Origin: Gordionus sp. m RMFG-2023
Lineage: Eukaryota > Nematomorpha > Gordioida > Chordodea > Parachordodidae
Direction of reading: 5' to 3'
DNA: 64,000 nt
Assembly (NCBI RefSeq): GCF_954871325.1
Contig: NC_088776.1
Coordinates: 26,274,508 to 26,338,507 of the forward strand
A model generated the notes under the pieces. It was not told where the DNA came from, did not search any database, and saw only the letters and a list, made by a program, of their open reading frames with translations. Each line of letters opens with the position of its first letter. Within the stretch, counting starts at the first letter, position 1. The position numbers were made by a program, and so were the translations under genes. Positions 1 through 11,600 of the stretch are shown here, piece by piece.

Positions 1-450
1 AGTGTGTATTATATGTAAACAGGATTATAAAAATTTTCATAATTTTGAAGATTGGTTTCAATGCAGAGTCGGTAAAGGTTGGGCGCATGGGTCCTCTTCC
101 AAAAAACATTGTTATTTTATTTGTTAATTGTAAATAGAATATTATAAAAATAAAGCATCATTTTTATATATTTAAATCTGAAAAAAAAATTTTTTGTCTC
201 ATAAGAAGCTAATAAACTACTTGATTCGACTAGCCCCAACAATGATCGACTAACCACGGGTTAGGGGCTACTAGGTTCAAAAAATAACTTTTACTAAAAC
301 TTTTTTAGAGAAAAAATTATTAAATATTTAAATATAAATGTATATATTTATAGGTAAATGTTTAAGGTATCGACTGGTATTTTGTAAGATCTTATACGAT
401 GATTATTTTCAGAGCTATGATTATTTTGACAAAAATTGCGCCGACTAGCC
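1..450 (+). mobile_element. 3' end of a pogo-type DNA transposon
   Basis: The sequence parallels 34,195-34,650 nearly base for base. It holds the end of the transposase C-terminal zinc finger, the 3' non-coding part (CGACTAGCCCC, GGGGCTACTAGG) and a damaged terminal repeat GCGCCGACTAGC. The outer bases of the terminal repeat are gone. The rest of the element lies left of the window. Confidence 0.85.
3..130 (+). pseudogene. Decayed C-terminal zinc finger of pogo transposase
   Basis: The frame starts CIICKQDYKNFHNFEDWFQC and runs to an early TAA. Compared with the copy at 34,197-34,331, two finger cysteines are replaced (Cys to Gly in RVGKGW, Cys to Ser in GSSSKK) and the last cysteine codon is behind the stop. 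The finger cannot fold as in the other copy. Confidence 0.75.
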
Positions 451-2139
451 TTGCACTATATTGTATTTTAATTTTTGTTTTATTAAATAATTAAAATTTT
501 CATTTTTTGTTAATCAAGAAACAAATTTTATAAAATAAATTTTAAAAACTTGATATCTCATACTTTGTGATTCATCACTATTTGTTATTCACCACTGTTT
601 GTGATTCATGGCTATCTTTGATTCCATGCCATTTGTGACTCTCATGCTACAATCCCCACCCAAGGCCGGGCTAGAGTGATGCCCTAGTTAATATAATAAC
701 AAAATTAAGAAACATTTTTTTACAATGATCTGTATTATAAAATAATCTTTAATTAAAAAACAAATAGGCCTTCCCCTCATGGCATGACACTAATGCATCT
801 GACACTCCTCTTCCCACTTTGAGAAGAAAAATTGGAATGCATCCATGATTACAGGTACCTGGTTTATCTTTACACCAACTTGCAATTTGTCGACCATTCC
901 TAATATGTTGCTTTGAAGTCATAAATTTTTAGAGGTAATCTCTTCTAAAGGCTTTAGTCTTGAACTCAATGACCAGGAATTTCGTTTTGTGCTTGCTATT
1001 CGTTTAAATATCAACTTGATCATCTCGCACAAATGTTATAGATGCCATAAATAGGCTGATGCGGGCAGACAGCCTTCAAAGCATCTGAAGTAGCGAAGCT
1101 CTTCGACACATTCTATGTAACTCCCTTATTCAGTCAGCTCCTATTCTATCCACGACGAAACTCATAGGCTTGGTTCATGACAATTGAAAATCGGATGAAA
1201 TCGCTACATACCTTGGGAAGATAGGAAGTTCCTAGCTTGGAATCTTTTTATTTCATTTATATTTCAAATTTTTTTCATCATTTGGTCATAAAATTAAATT
1301 TCCATTGCCTTAAACTCATTCCCCTATTGTTTTGTTTCGTTTATATTTAAAATTCTATTATCATTATTTTATTTTTCTATTCTATTCATGTTAAACAATC
1401 GATAAATATTAATTAGCTAACATATAATCGTTATTTAATTAAAGATTATTTTGTGATTGTTAAATTTTAATAATTCTTATTCAAAATATTTAATTAAATG
1501 ATTATAAATTTTTGAGATGTAACATATTTACAATTTTTTTCATATAATTTTGATAAAGAATTATTTCTACGGGATTGACTTTTATTTTGCTAATTATTTG
1601 ATATTGATAAGATTATTATGGCATGAATACTCTAAAAATGATGAAAATTCATTCCATTTTTGAGATTCTTTGTGTTCATGAATTTATTTGCGATATCTCA
1701 CTCCCAAGATAACTTATATTATTAAAACTTAAGAAAATGGCTTTAAATAATTTCAAGTTTTGTAAGTCGCTTATTAATTCAATCCTGGAAGTCGTAGTAC
1801 AGTTCAAATATTGCCTAGAATTTATATTTTGATTATCTTTTTTCAATAGATTCAAACACATCTATAAAGTTGAATATATACTATCAACAATAATTCACCC
1901 GCTATTTAAAATGGATTGCCCTGGAACAAATTAGAGGTCGACAAAGGAAGAATGCTAGAACTTATTTCCAGTTTGAGAAAAGATCTTGATAAAAAAGAGC
2001 AAGTGTAATTCTTTATCTAACACACATACCAGAATATTTTCTGATAAAGATTAAAAAAATTGATGAGGAAATGAATGATAAGCTTTTTTTCAAAATAAAG
2101 ATAATTCTTTAAATATTTTTAATAAATTTCCCGAATTAA
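451..2139. other. Unassigned AT-rich stretch
   Basis: I see no coding frame, terminal repeat or RNA gene. Part of it (760-1,240) is less AT-rich and could be an old repeat, but I recognise no domain. Confidence 0.4.
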
Positions 2140-2625
2140 AATTTTTATATATTAAATATAATACAACTCTCCCACCCTCTGCGCCAATTGAAAGTGTGTT
2201 TAGCACGGCGAAACCTGCATTGAGCACTAAGCGCTTTTATTTATCTGATCAAAATTTTGAAAATCAATTGTTGCTAAAAATAAATAGAAAATTATTACAA
2301 AAAATGTCATCTTATATATAATATATTATTTTTGTATAATTTTATTTATATTATAATTATATATGAAAATTTTTTTTATAAAAAGATCTTATCTTATATA
2401 TTCTTTTTGTATAGTTTTATTTATATTATATATTGTAGGAAAAAAATAAATATTTTTTTGTATATAATATTTAATATTTTAAGTAACGAGTAACCGGTTA
2501 CTTTTTTGAATAGTCAGTAACGCGCGTTCCTTTTTGAAAAGGTAACGAGTAATATAACGCGTTTTTTCAGACGTAACGAGTAACGATAAGCGTTTCTTTT
2601 TTATAGTAACGTATACAGCACTAAT
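2140..2625 (+). mobile_element. hAT transposon 3' relic
   Basis: A short frame at 2,190-2,300 reads SAPIESVFSTAKPALSTKRF then LSDQNFENQLLLKIN, the conserved hAT dimerisation motif. It is followed by a terminal block with five copies of TAACGAGTAAC-like words (2,477-2,610). The end, GTAACGTATACAGCACTA, is the inverse of a hAT-like tip TAGTGCTGTATACG. The 5' part is not recognisable. Confidence 0.75.
2477..2612. repeat. hAT subterminal repeats, word GTAACGAGTAAC
   Basis: The words TAACGAGTAACC, GTAACGCG, GGTAACGAGTAA, GTAACGAGTAACG and AGTAACGTA occur at irregular 20-40 bp steps. They fit transposase-binding subterminal repeats of the hAT relic. Confidence 0.6.
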
Positions 2626-3974
2626 TATAAATAATTGTTATTTTTAATAAACCATTCTCAAAATTTTTATCCGTAGGGCATCCCCGTTTATCTGTAAAGA
2701 CATTTTTAGTCATAAGCTCTTTCAACCGATGTACTGAGTGGTTATTATATATAGTGAAGTAAAATCATTAAATATTAATATAAATAAAATAAAATTTACC
2801 ATTTTCGTCAAGAGTTTTACAAAACTACCAAGACCAACTAGTGATGAAATCATTTAAAAAATTAGCTCAAATCACAAGCGAGATTGTATATTTTTTTTGT
2901 AAATACCTTGGTGTTTTGTGTTGTTAAAGTAACCCAAAAAATAGCGATAGCCATATCTCGCTACTAATTTAGAAAATAGAGTAGTAGCGCCTACTTTTAA
3001 TTTTATATAATAAATGCCCACAAATTTAAAATATATTTATAATTAATTCTAAAATCATACTCTTTTAATTTATTTTGAGATTTAAATTTATATTTAAAAT
3101 CTGCATTATAAATCTAGTTTTCAAGATAATTTAAAATGCCGTCGCTAAAGATTGACATTGAAGATAATTTTGGTATACAGATCATGTTGATAAAGTAATT
3201 TCCCTGTAAAATGATAATATGCTATTTCCTTTTCCTGAATTTGAAAAATATATTAAACCCGATAAAAAAAAACATTAACACATGGTATAAATTACATTGT
3301 AAGATGTGCTAGAAGGTTTTATCATCAAACAAGACCAGTAACTTAAACAAGATAAAATTTAAAAATAATATATCCAACAAATTTAATATCAAAGTGTAGT
3401 CCAATCTTCAATCGTTAAAATAAAATTTGAATCAGATCTGTATTTTTGGTCTTGATGAGCTTATTTTAATGTTAATTTTCTAGCCCAAAACATAGTATGT
3501 TTCAACTGCCCATAAAATATAATTCAAGAATTATATTGTAAATTAAAAATTACAATAAATAATATTAACATTTCATTTTATCATCAGATTCATCTATAAT
3601 ATTAAATTTTTATCTGGATATTAAACATGCTTAAAATCAACAACTCATCTATTTATAAATTTTATCAAAACATGCTTAAAAACACTTATCCTTTCACAAT
3701 TTAACTAATTTTTGAGAGAAATTGGTTCATTAGATAAAAAGTTAAAGGGTGGTAGTTTGGCCAGTTGATCCGACATGGTCATCCACTTATCACTTAATCT
3801 TACTATTATAACTTTAGACAGAACCTAACCAGATCAAAAACGTTACTACTATGGATAATTTTTTCGAAATAAATAATAATACTATTGAAAATCATTTAGA
3901 TGCATTTTTTTTTAAATTTTGACATTTTTCTTATATAATATGTATATTAAATTTAATACTGCATGGTAATTGAT
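2626..3974. other. AT-rich stretch with one possible hAT tip
   Basis: At 2,916-2,998 TTGTGTTGTTAAAGTAACC is followed by GTAGCG-like words, resembling in inverse the block at 7,895-7,990. The two could be the ends of one old hAT enclosing the gypsy element, but no 8-bp target duplication is visible. Nothing else is recognisable. Confidence 0.35.
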
Positions 3975-4087
3975 TGTTATATACAATAATATAACGTATT
4001 TATAAAAGGTTAGTTATACTTAGAGAAGTTAAATTGAATATTTATAGAATAGTATATATATATATACAAGAATTGAAAATAAAAACA
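3975..4087 (+). repeat. 5' LTR of gypsy A
   Basis: It begins TGTTATATAC, has TATAAAAGGT as a possible core promoter, and ends GAATTGAAAATAAAAA. It matches 7,265-7,416 apart from a roughly 30-bp internal duplication present only in the 3' copy. Confidence 0.7.
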
Positions 4088-4449
4088 ATTGACTATATAT
4101 TTTACGAAGTTTCTTAAAGATATAAAATTTGCGATAAAATAAAAAAAAATAAGGTCTTCATCAAGTTAAGTTAAATATTAAATAGAATTGTAGATTTTTA
4201 GAAATGATATTTCATAAATTACATTAAAAGAATTTAAGAGGAAACTTCTTTAGATGATTATTTGGATTATATTAAATATATTTTGAATGTAAAGAAATCT
4301 CAAACAGACGCAACTTTGATAAAATTAATCATAATAATAGATAAGATATAAAAAATTTACTATTTCCAAGGAAAATATTAATTGTGGTATGGGCAGATTT
4401 ATATAAAATTGCAAAACAACTTTAAAGACGAAAGAACTGTCTTGGCATC

Positions 4450-6850
4450 AAGAATTAATTTTATTAAATTAAGTCACGGACCAACAGAATCATTGAGTTA
4501 TTTAAAAAATATAAAAGAACTAGGACATGTGAATTTGAAGATAATATAGAACTATGAATTCGTGAACAATCGCTGGACTAAAGATGTCACAACTAGATAA
4601 AGAACTGCGTTTAAGATACCCAGATACTAAAGACGAATACCAACCGTTAAGCTTAAACAAAGTTATAGAAATGGCTTTAGCGATGGCCGATTTAGAAATA
4701 AATAATACTAAAAGGTTTATAAAATCAAAGAGACGACTAAACATAATAATAAAGGATTAAAAATGATAATAATAATCGGCAGTATAATGATAGTGATAAC
4801 CGGCAGTATCAAAATAATAATAAAACATAAGTAAAAATAAAATCAGTTCAAGGTTATAATAACTAACACACAAATAATAATGATACAAAAAACCGTGCTA
4901 TTTTTGTAATCGTTTTTATACTATTCGGAATTGTCCAGCATACGGAAAAACGTGCAGCAAATGTAATATGAAGTGTGTTCTAAAACTGGAGGCAAAGTTG
5001 TTTACGGTAAAAATTACAATAGTAACGACGAAGATTCATACAAATATGGGCAGCACCCAACAATTATGGTATTAATAAACAACCGCGAAATTAAAATATG
5101 ATAAAAGTTCAGCAATTTCCATCATTAATGCAACAATATGGAATAAAATTGGGAGGCCAAAATTTACAATGTTAACATATAGAAACAGTACAATAAAAAT
5201 TATGGGAGAAGCTAATATAAAAGTTCAATTAGATGATAAAATAAAATGGCTTCCGTTATTAATTACAAAAAGAAATGATGCAGCGCTATTTGGATTTCCA
5301 TAGACTATAGAATTTGATCTATCGTTACCAACAAATAAAAGTCAATATGATTAGCAATAAATATAATAATAATAATGATAATGGAAACGTAAATATTGAA
5401 AAACTATATAAAGAATTCGCTACTGTGTTTGATAATAAATTAGGAAATAAAAAATGTAGAACCAATAAAACTACAATTATAAGAAAATACAAAACCAATA
5501 GCTCTACCAGCAAGAAGAGTACCGTTGCCTTTAGAAATTGAAAATGAACTGAAACGTTTGGAAGAAAATAACATAATAAAAGAAAATAGATTCATCAACA
5601 AGAGTAACCTGAAGTATTCCAATAGTAGTGGTAAGTAAAACTTCAGATGAACTACTATTATGTGGTGATTTCAAGGTAACATTGAATAAATTTTTACTAA
5701 AAGACTATCACATTCTACCAATATTTGAATAATTAATAGCAAAGATGGAATAAGTATATAACATTAGATCTAAAAGACGCATATCTACAAATGAGTATTG
5801 ACGAAGAATCGCAAGAATTATTCTAAAATAGAGAAAGAAGTTAAAGTAATAATAAACGGCGTAGAAAAATTTCATAATTATTTGTATGGACGTAAGTTTA
5901 TAATACGAATTGACCATAAACCTCTAATAAAGATATATGGGAATAACAGAGATTTAAGTTTATTAACAAATCATAGATTATTACGTTGGGCCTATAAATT
6001 ATCCGCATATGAATACGATATTATGTACAAGAAAGGCGCTAAATATAATCGCAGAAACTTTATCGCGAAATCCAATAGAGAAAAATGATGATAGAATAAC
6101 AAGCGAAAATAAAACAGTGATGTATATAAGAAATCTTACTTAAGACATATTAACTCTAGCTAGAAAAGATCAGAGAAGAAACCGAAAAAGAACCAATTTT
6201 AAGAGTAAATATATTAATAAAGGGTATAAATACAAAAAATCAAGCACGAGAATTACAAGCTTTTAGAACCGTAATCACTTTAAAAAAAAGTTTTACATAT
6301 ATTGCTTACTAGACATTCGGGTATTACATCAATGAAATCCATTATGAGACATTATATATGGCGGGAACAATTAGATAAAGATGTTGAAAAACTAGTTTAC
6401 AGCTATATAGGATGTCAAGCCCTATACCAGTGAAATCCGCCATCGCAATCCTGGAAATGGGTACATTTAGATTTTGCCGGATTTTATTGGCTGGTAGGAA
6501 TCGATGCATACTCAAAATGGATCGAGAGCAATAGAATTAAAGAATTTAATAAATAGATTAGAAAAATGGGTTACTCGATATGATATTCCACGTCAAATTG
6601 TAACCGACAATGGTCCGTAATTTATTCCAAATGAATTTGATAAATGGTGTAAAATCAAGAATATAAAACATATAAAAACTACACCGTATCATCCGAGCAG
6701 TAACGGTTTAGTAGAAAGTTGCATTCAGATTATCAAAGATCAATATTTCGCAAAGAGAACAAATGATGGGGAAAATAGCCTAAATGAAATGTTATTTAAT
6801 AGGAATTCAGAACACTCATTAACGGAGCGAATACCAGCAAAACAATTTAT
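4450..6850 (+). pseudogene. gag-pol remnants of gypsy A
   Basis: Fragments in several frames: a gag-like IELRIREQSLD piece (about 4,545); the knuckle CYFCN...NCPAYGKTCSKC (4,895-4,965); RT start with PIVVVSKTSDELLLCGDF (about 5,620) and TLDLKDAYLQMSIDEES (about 5,765-5,815); RNase H FIIRIDHKPLIKIYG (5,900-5,945); integrase zinc-binding HSGITSMKSIMRHYIW (about 6,315) and core IVTDNGP then TPYHPSSNGLVES (6,598-6,720). The RT jumps directly from the DAYLQM motif to RNase H, so the YxDD catalytic part is deleted. Many stops and frameshifts; not functional. Confidence 0.85.
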
Positions 6851-7264
6851 GGAGGAGACTAAATACATTATTGGACTCGGTCAAATCTTCTATTACTGAA
6901 CAATTAGAAATTTCTGTAGTGAAACCTAACCAGTTAGACAAAGGAATACATTGATATTTTGGGGGAAACGAATTAGTGGATAAAAAAACCCAATTGAAAA
7001 AGGATGGCATGAAGGACGGATAATAAATCAATAAGCTAAACTTCTTATAATGTAGAAGAAAAAGAAAAAATAGTACGAAAACACGCCAACCAACTATGAA
7101 CAAGGGAAGAACTAGTATCAATAATAATAGATGACAATAGAAGATAAAAGAGTAGAAGAAACAATTAAGTCAAGTCAAGAAAGAATTCAAAACCGATATC
7201 CAACGAGGAAACGAAAGCAAACAAAAAGATTAATAGACGAACTTGAACTTGGTGGGAAATAAGA

Positions 7265-7416
7265 TGTTATATTTTATATATTTTAAAAAGTTATAATTTC
7301 AAACGTTATTTAAATAATATATTATAAAAGGTCAATTAAATTGAATATTTATAGAAATCAAATTGAATAATTATAGAAGTGTATATATATATATATATAA
7401 GAATTGAAAATAAAAA
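7265..7416 (+). repeat. 3' LTR of gypsy A
   Basis: It starts TGTTATAT after the polypurine-like run and ends GAATTGAAAATAAAAA. The phrase AAATTGAATA-TTATAGAA occurs twice in tandem here but once in the 5' LTR. Confidence 0.7.
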
Positions 7417-7425
7417 ATAATCGAC

Positions 7426-7785
7426 CGGCCCGAAATTTTTTTAAAAAATTTATCATGCCCGGCCCGATACCGAACAAAATTTTATATTATTTGTCCCAAA
7501 AGTAAGACCAGAAATAAAAATTATTCGTCCGCCCGGCTGCCCGAAATTATTTAAATATAGAAAAATTTTAAATTGTTTTTTGATTTTAAAAAAATATTTT
7601 ACAAATAAAAATATCCACACCATGTTTCTTGCAAATTTAAAATATATCAATTTATTTAACAATATGTAATAATAACATATTTAAAAATTTAAGCCAAAAC
7701 AGGTTCAATTTAAAAAATATAGGCCCAACCCAGCCCGAGATAATTTTTTAAAAATACACTTGACCCAGGGGATTTGCAGATCTCT
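7426..7785 (-). repeat. hAT-like terminal block, word GCCCGG
   Basis: Repeated CGGCCCGAAAT, GCCCGGCCCGATA, CGCCCGGCTGCCCGAAAT and CCCAGCCCGAGAT lie in AT-rich spacers. The block ends GATTTGCAGATCTCTAATAG. Read on the minus strand that is TAGAGATCTGCA, a tip found at several other blocks here. Confidence 0.65.
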
Positions 7786-8498
7786 AATAGAAATATTATT
7801 ATCATAAATAAATTATATATATATTTGAAATTTTAGTCATATTTTTTAAATGTGGAAATAGAGATACGGAAAAAATAATTTTAAAAAAATTCTAAAGTAA
7901 CCTAAAAAGTAGCTACTAGCGCACTTTGAATATACTAGTGGTAGTGATAACGCGCTACTTATAAAAGTAGCTTTTTACAACATTAGTTTACATTCAATAT
8001 TTCTTAAAAATACTTTTATTTAGTTAATTCACGTTTGAATTTTTTAAATATAATTTACATATTAGGATATATTTTTCTAATTCTTTTAAATTTACATACA
8101 TTTTGAAAGCTCAAAAAATTTATATTTTTGGATAGAAAAATTTTTATCACACATTTATTTTATAGTAAAAGTTCAAATTCTTAACCAAAAAATTTTCAGC
8201 CATGGGGGGTATACACATAATTATCAATTGATTACAGAGTAAGGTACTAGTAATTTACCAATTTTCTAATCAATAGTTATAATAAATTGAAATGTTAGAT
8301 GTTCAATAATAACTTCAAGATTAATTTTAGAATTTTATCACATAAATTACCACCCCCCCCCCCCATTCCCAAAAAAAAATAATATAAAAAAAACAAATTC
8401 CAAAGTGCCTATATGGTAGTGTTTTCTATATAAGACTAATTATATTTTTTGAACCGTGTAATATATTTATAGTGTTATTAATAACTTATAAATATATA
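7786..8498. other. AT-rich sequence 3' of HTT
   Basis: 7,895-7,990 carries GTAGCTACTAGCGC-type words and ends ACAACATTA, a probable hAT terminus. A C-run (C15) lies at about 8,350. No genes seen. Confidence 0.35.
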
Positions 8499-8504
8499 TT
8501 TATT
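8499..8504 (-). promoter_or_regulatory. Poly(A) signal AATAAA of HTT
   Basis: Minus-strand AATAAA lies about 33 nt downstream of the HTT stop codon, in AT-rich sequence. Spacing suits a short 3' UTR, but AT-rich DNA produces this hexamer often. Confidence 0.5.
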
Positions 8505-8536
8505 AAACAACATTTACAAAACCGTACGTAATAATC

Positions 8537-8669
8537 CTAAATATCCCTTAAAGGGTCAAGATTTTTAGTCAATACATTATGAAGAACTTTAAAAAAATTT
8601 CCATTGTTAAAATTTGCTTCTTCTGTCACTTTATTTGTTGGAGATGATATTATATTTCGAAATTGTCGT
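8537..8669 (-). CDS. HTT: HTT last exon with stop
   Basis: The acceptor ACATAG is used because phase 2 demands it. It encodes 43 residues and ends with TAG at 8,537-8,539. The helix FFKVLHNVLTKNLDPL corresponds to human FQSVLEVVAAPGSPYHRLL at the C-terminus. A poly(A) signal lies about 33 nt beyond the stop. Confidence 0.88.
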
Positions 8670-11600
8670 CTATGTTCGGAAGAATTGAGAGATTGATAAA
8701 ATTTATAATGTATAGATAAGAACAATTTTGAATCTGGTAAAATTTGGGAGGTTATTCTTGAGCAGGTTCGAAACGAGATGTAAGGTAATCTATTATTTAT
8801 GAAAATAAAATAGAATAGATTCTATTAAAATTATTTTTTTTAAAATCGCAAAACATGATTAAATTAAATTACTATTATTTAAAAAATTTGTTAAATGTTA
8901 GTTGTTTATGCTTACAAAATATCAAGTTCATCATGATTTAAGTCACAAGCCAATAACTCGGTGAGCTTCCACAAGGAATGACTCCAACGGCTCTCTCGAT
9001 CTCCCATTGTTTCCTTGCTATAATCGTTTCTTGACAAAGTAGCCATAATTTTTTCGGCTCCAAGCAGCAACCATTCTCTCTGGGGCCGATAAGATCCTTT
9101 GCCCTTCCCGTCATCCATTTCCTTCGATTCATTTATATCTTTTAGCAATATAATAGGAGAAAGCGCAGTAAATGTTTGGGAGAGTAGTAAGGAAATTATG
9201 TCAACGGCAGGCGGTCTTGTACTAAGGTTGTCGAATGTGGGAAATGCTAAAAAAAGATTGAGAAGCCTGTCAACCACGTCGAAGGGAAAGGTAAACTGGA
9301 TGGGTAGATCCGGAACAAGGCACGACCCAGCTTTAACTATGTACTGATTAAGGGCATGGACTGAGGAAATTGAAGGTAAATCCCTAGTCAGTATTTCACA
9401 ACATTGCAATACACTGCTAGTTGAGGAGTGGGTGTGGTGCGAAGAAGAGTTGGATGTTGTTGGTAAAGGGGAAGTCAATGGTGTTAAGATCAAGCGAAAA
9501 GTCTGATTAACGTAGAGGCAAGTGGTTAGAAGCCGAAGTATGGCAAATGAATAGGCTCCACCGGTTTCTAAAAGAAGATAAGAAAAGGAGCGAGAAGAGT
9601 TTGTGATGGTGATAAAGCTAAGTATATTTGTTTATAAAATAAATATCAGAGGTCCACTTAAGAATACATTAATTTGTTTATCGTAATAAATAGGGTTATG
9701 TTAGAACTCACTGTTTTCCATGGGTTATAATAAATATATAACTTATTTTTACTACTTTTATTATAAAGAGTGATGGTTCAGAAGGTAAACATAATCAGGC
9801 TTAAGTAATATTTTATGGCTAAAATCTTGATTTAGCCGATATAAATAAGAGAAAATAATAATGTAAAAACATGTATATAGATCAGAATTTGGAACCGAAA
9901 CCCTTTTTTAAAATTTAACAGAAAATATTTTAGAATCATCGAAATGTACGCAATTAGTATATTGTTTTTATATATGTTGTGTGATTCATTTTAGAGGATT
10001 TATTTATTGTTTAGATTTTTTTAAAAAAGAGTTTGTAATGGAGCAGAACCTGGAATCCTCACCGCGTAAAATTTAAGAACAGGAGCTTTAAAATTTTAGG
10101 AACCGGAACCAAAATCACCTATTATAAATATCCAGAATCAGAACCTGATAAACAAGTAGAAAGAATAGGTTGTTTTACGACGAAAAATATTTTATTTCTA
10201 AATTTAAAAAAAACTTGTGCAAAAGATAACACATGTATACAAAGCAAGTGAAAAAATAATAAGTTGTTAAAAAAATTATGTGCCTTTCTAAAATTATGGT
10301 GTTCCTACCTTCCAAAAATCAGAAAACGTAGGACTACGTAGTCATAAGTAACTATTTGATTTTATGGGGGCCCTCTAATATTAAAACCAGACTTTCTTGA
10401 TCCTTTTTTTTATTTTTATATTATGAAAATATGGTGATTTTTTTACATTATCATATAGCGGCGAGTTCTAACATAAAAAGAAATTACCTTAAATGATTCA
10501 ATTAATCACTTATTATTTATTAAAATATTAATTAACCCAGTTAAGGCACAGGAAGTTAGAAAGTCGAAGGTTGTTCCAATAGGAATTACCCTTAATAGGA
10601 TTAATCTCTCTATATGATTAATGATCTCGATATTAATTTTTTGACAATTAAAGCGTAGTTCGTCATATATCAACTTCCAATATCTAGGATATTCTAATTT
10701 TTTTTAAATATAATTCTACTATATATTGTTTTTAAAATAAAAAGAATATTTCATGTTATGATATGAATATGTATAAAATTATATTATAAAAGTTATAATT
10801 TTGGAATGTAAACAAAATACTTTATAGTGGATTATCCTTTTGATGTATTTTTTAAAATTATCTCAGTAAAATATATGATAAATTATCATATGAAACGTTA
10901 ATTATTATTTAAAAATAAAATATACTTCCCAAAGATATATACTATTATAAAATAAAAGTAAAATGTATCATTCAAACCTTAAATTAAACGTTAAATTTTC
11001 GAATAATCTATAAAATCTACCACCTTCATTTCTCGTGCCATAAAATTTTTGACATAAAAAACACTTAAAGGAAGCTAATTCGTGGATTGATCTCCCCAAC
11101 ATTTTTATTTTTTTGGTCAACCGAAATCCCTTTTAATTATTTGACTTAAACCCGAAGGTTCAATTATAATAATTTTTAATATATCAATAGTAAAGGATTA
11201 TTTTAAGTTTTAATAAATCACTTTATTATTTCTTATATTTCCTTTAATTCAAATATAAATTTTTGCGTTTACATTATCCTATTTTTACTTGCTATAGAAG
11301 ATACTTCTAAGGAATTAATGTCCATCTTATAACAAAAGCCACACTGGTTAATAAAAAACTATGAACTGCTACAGTTCTAAAACTTTTGAAGAGTTATAAT
11401 TTGCTGAAAACGAATTTTTGATTACCTTAAATTTCCCGGAAAACTATAATTTAGGGAAATTTTAGTTAAAATTTTTTTTACTATGCAATATAAAAATGTT
11501 TTCAGGTGACATATAAAATTAGTAGATATAATTATTTTTAAATAAATATAATATTTAATAAATTTTAATAAAGAGGAATTTAAATTTAAAAAAATTAGCA

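Larger units (their letters stand above)
3975..7416 (+). mobile_element. Degenerate Ty3/gypsy LTR retrotransposon A
   Basis: Two LTRs with shared ends (TGTTATA... and GAATTGAAAATAAAAA) flank a decayed gag-pol in the usual gypsy order: gag-like helix region, CCHC zinc knuckle, protease-like segment, RT start, RNase H, integrase. A purine-rich run GGTGGGAAATAAGA precedes the 3' LTR as a polypurine tract would. LTR ends are approximate because the copies differ by small indels. Confidence 0.85.

Noticed and set aside
5325-5622. Minus-strand hydrophobic frames resembling membrane peptides
   Set aside because: Antisense shadows of the Asn/Lys-rich gypsy A pol region.
2916-7990. One hAT enclosing gypsy A, with ends at 2,916 and 7,990
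   Set aside because: The ends are loosely similar in inverse, but the 8-bp flanks TTGGTGTT and GTTTACAT differ. Mentioned only as a possibility.
9099-9347. Plus-strand frame of 82 codons
   Set aside because: Shadow of HTT exon 28 on the opposite strand.
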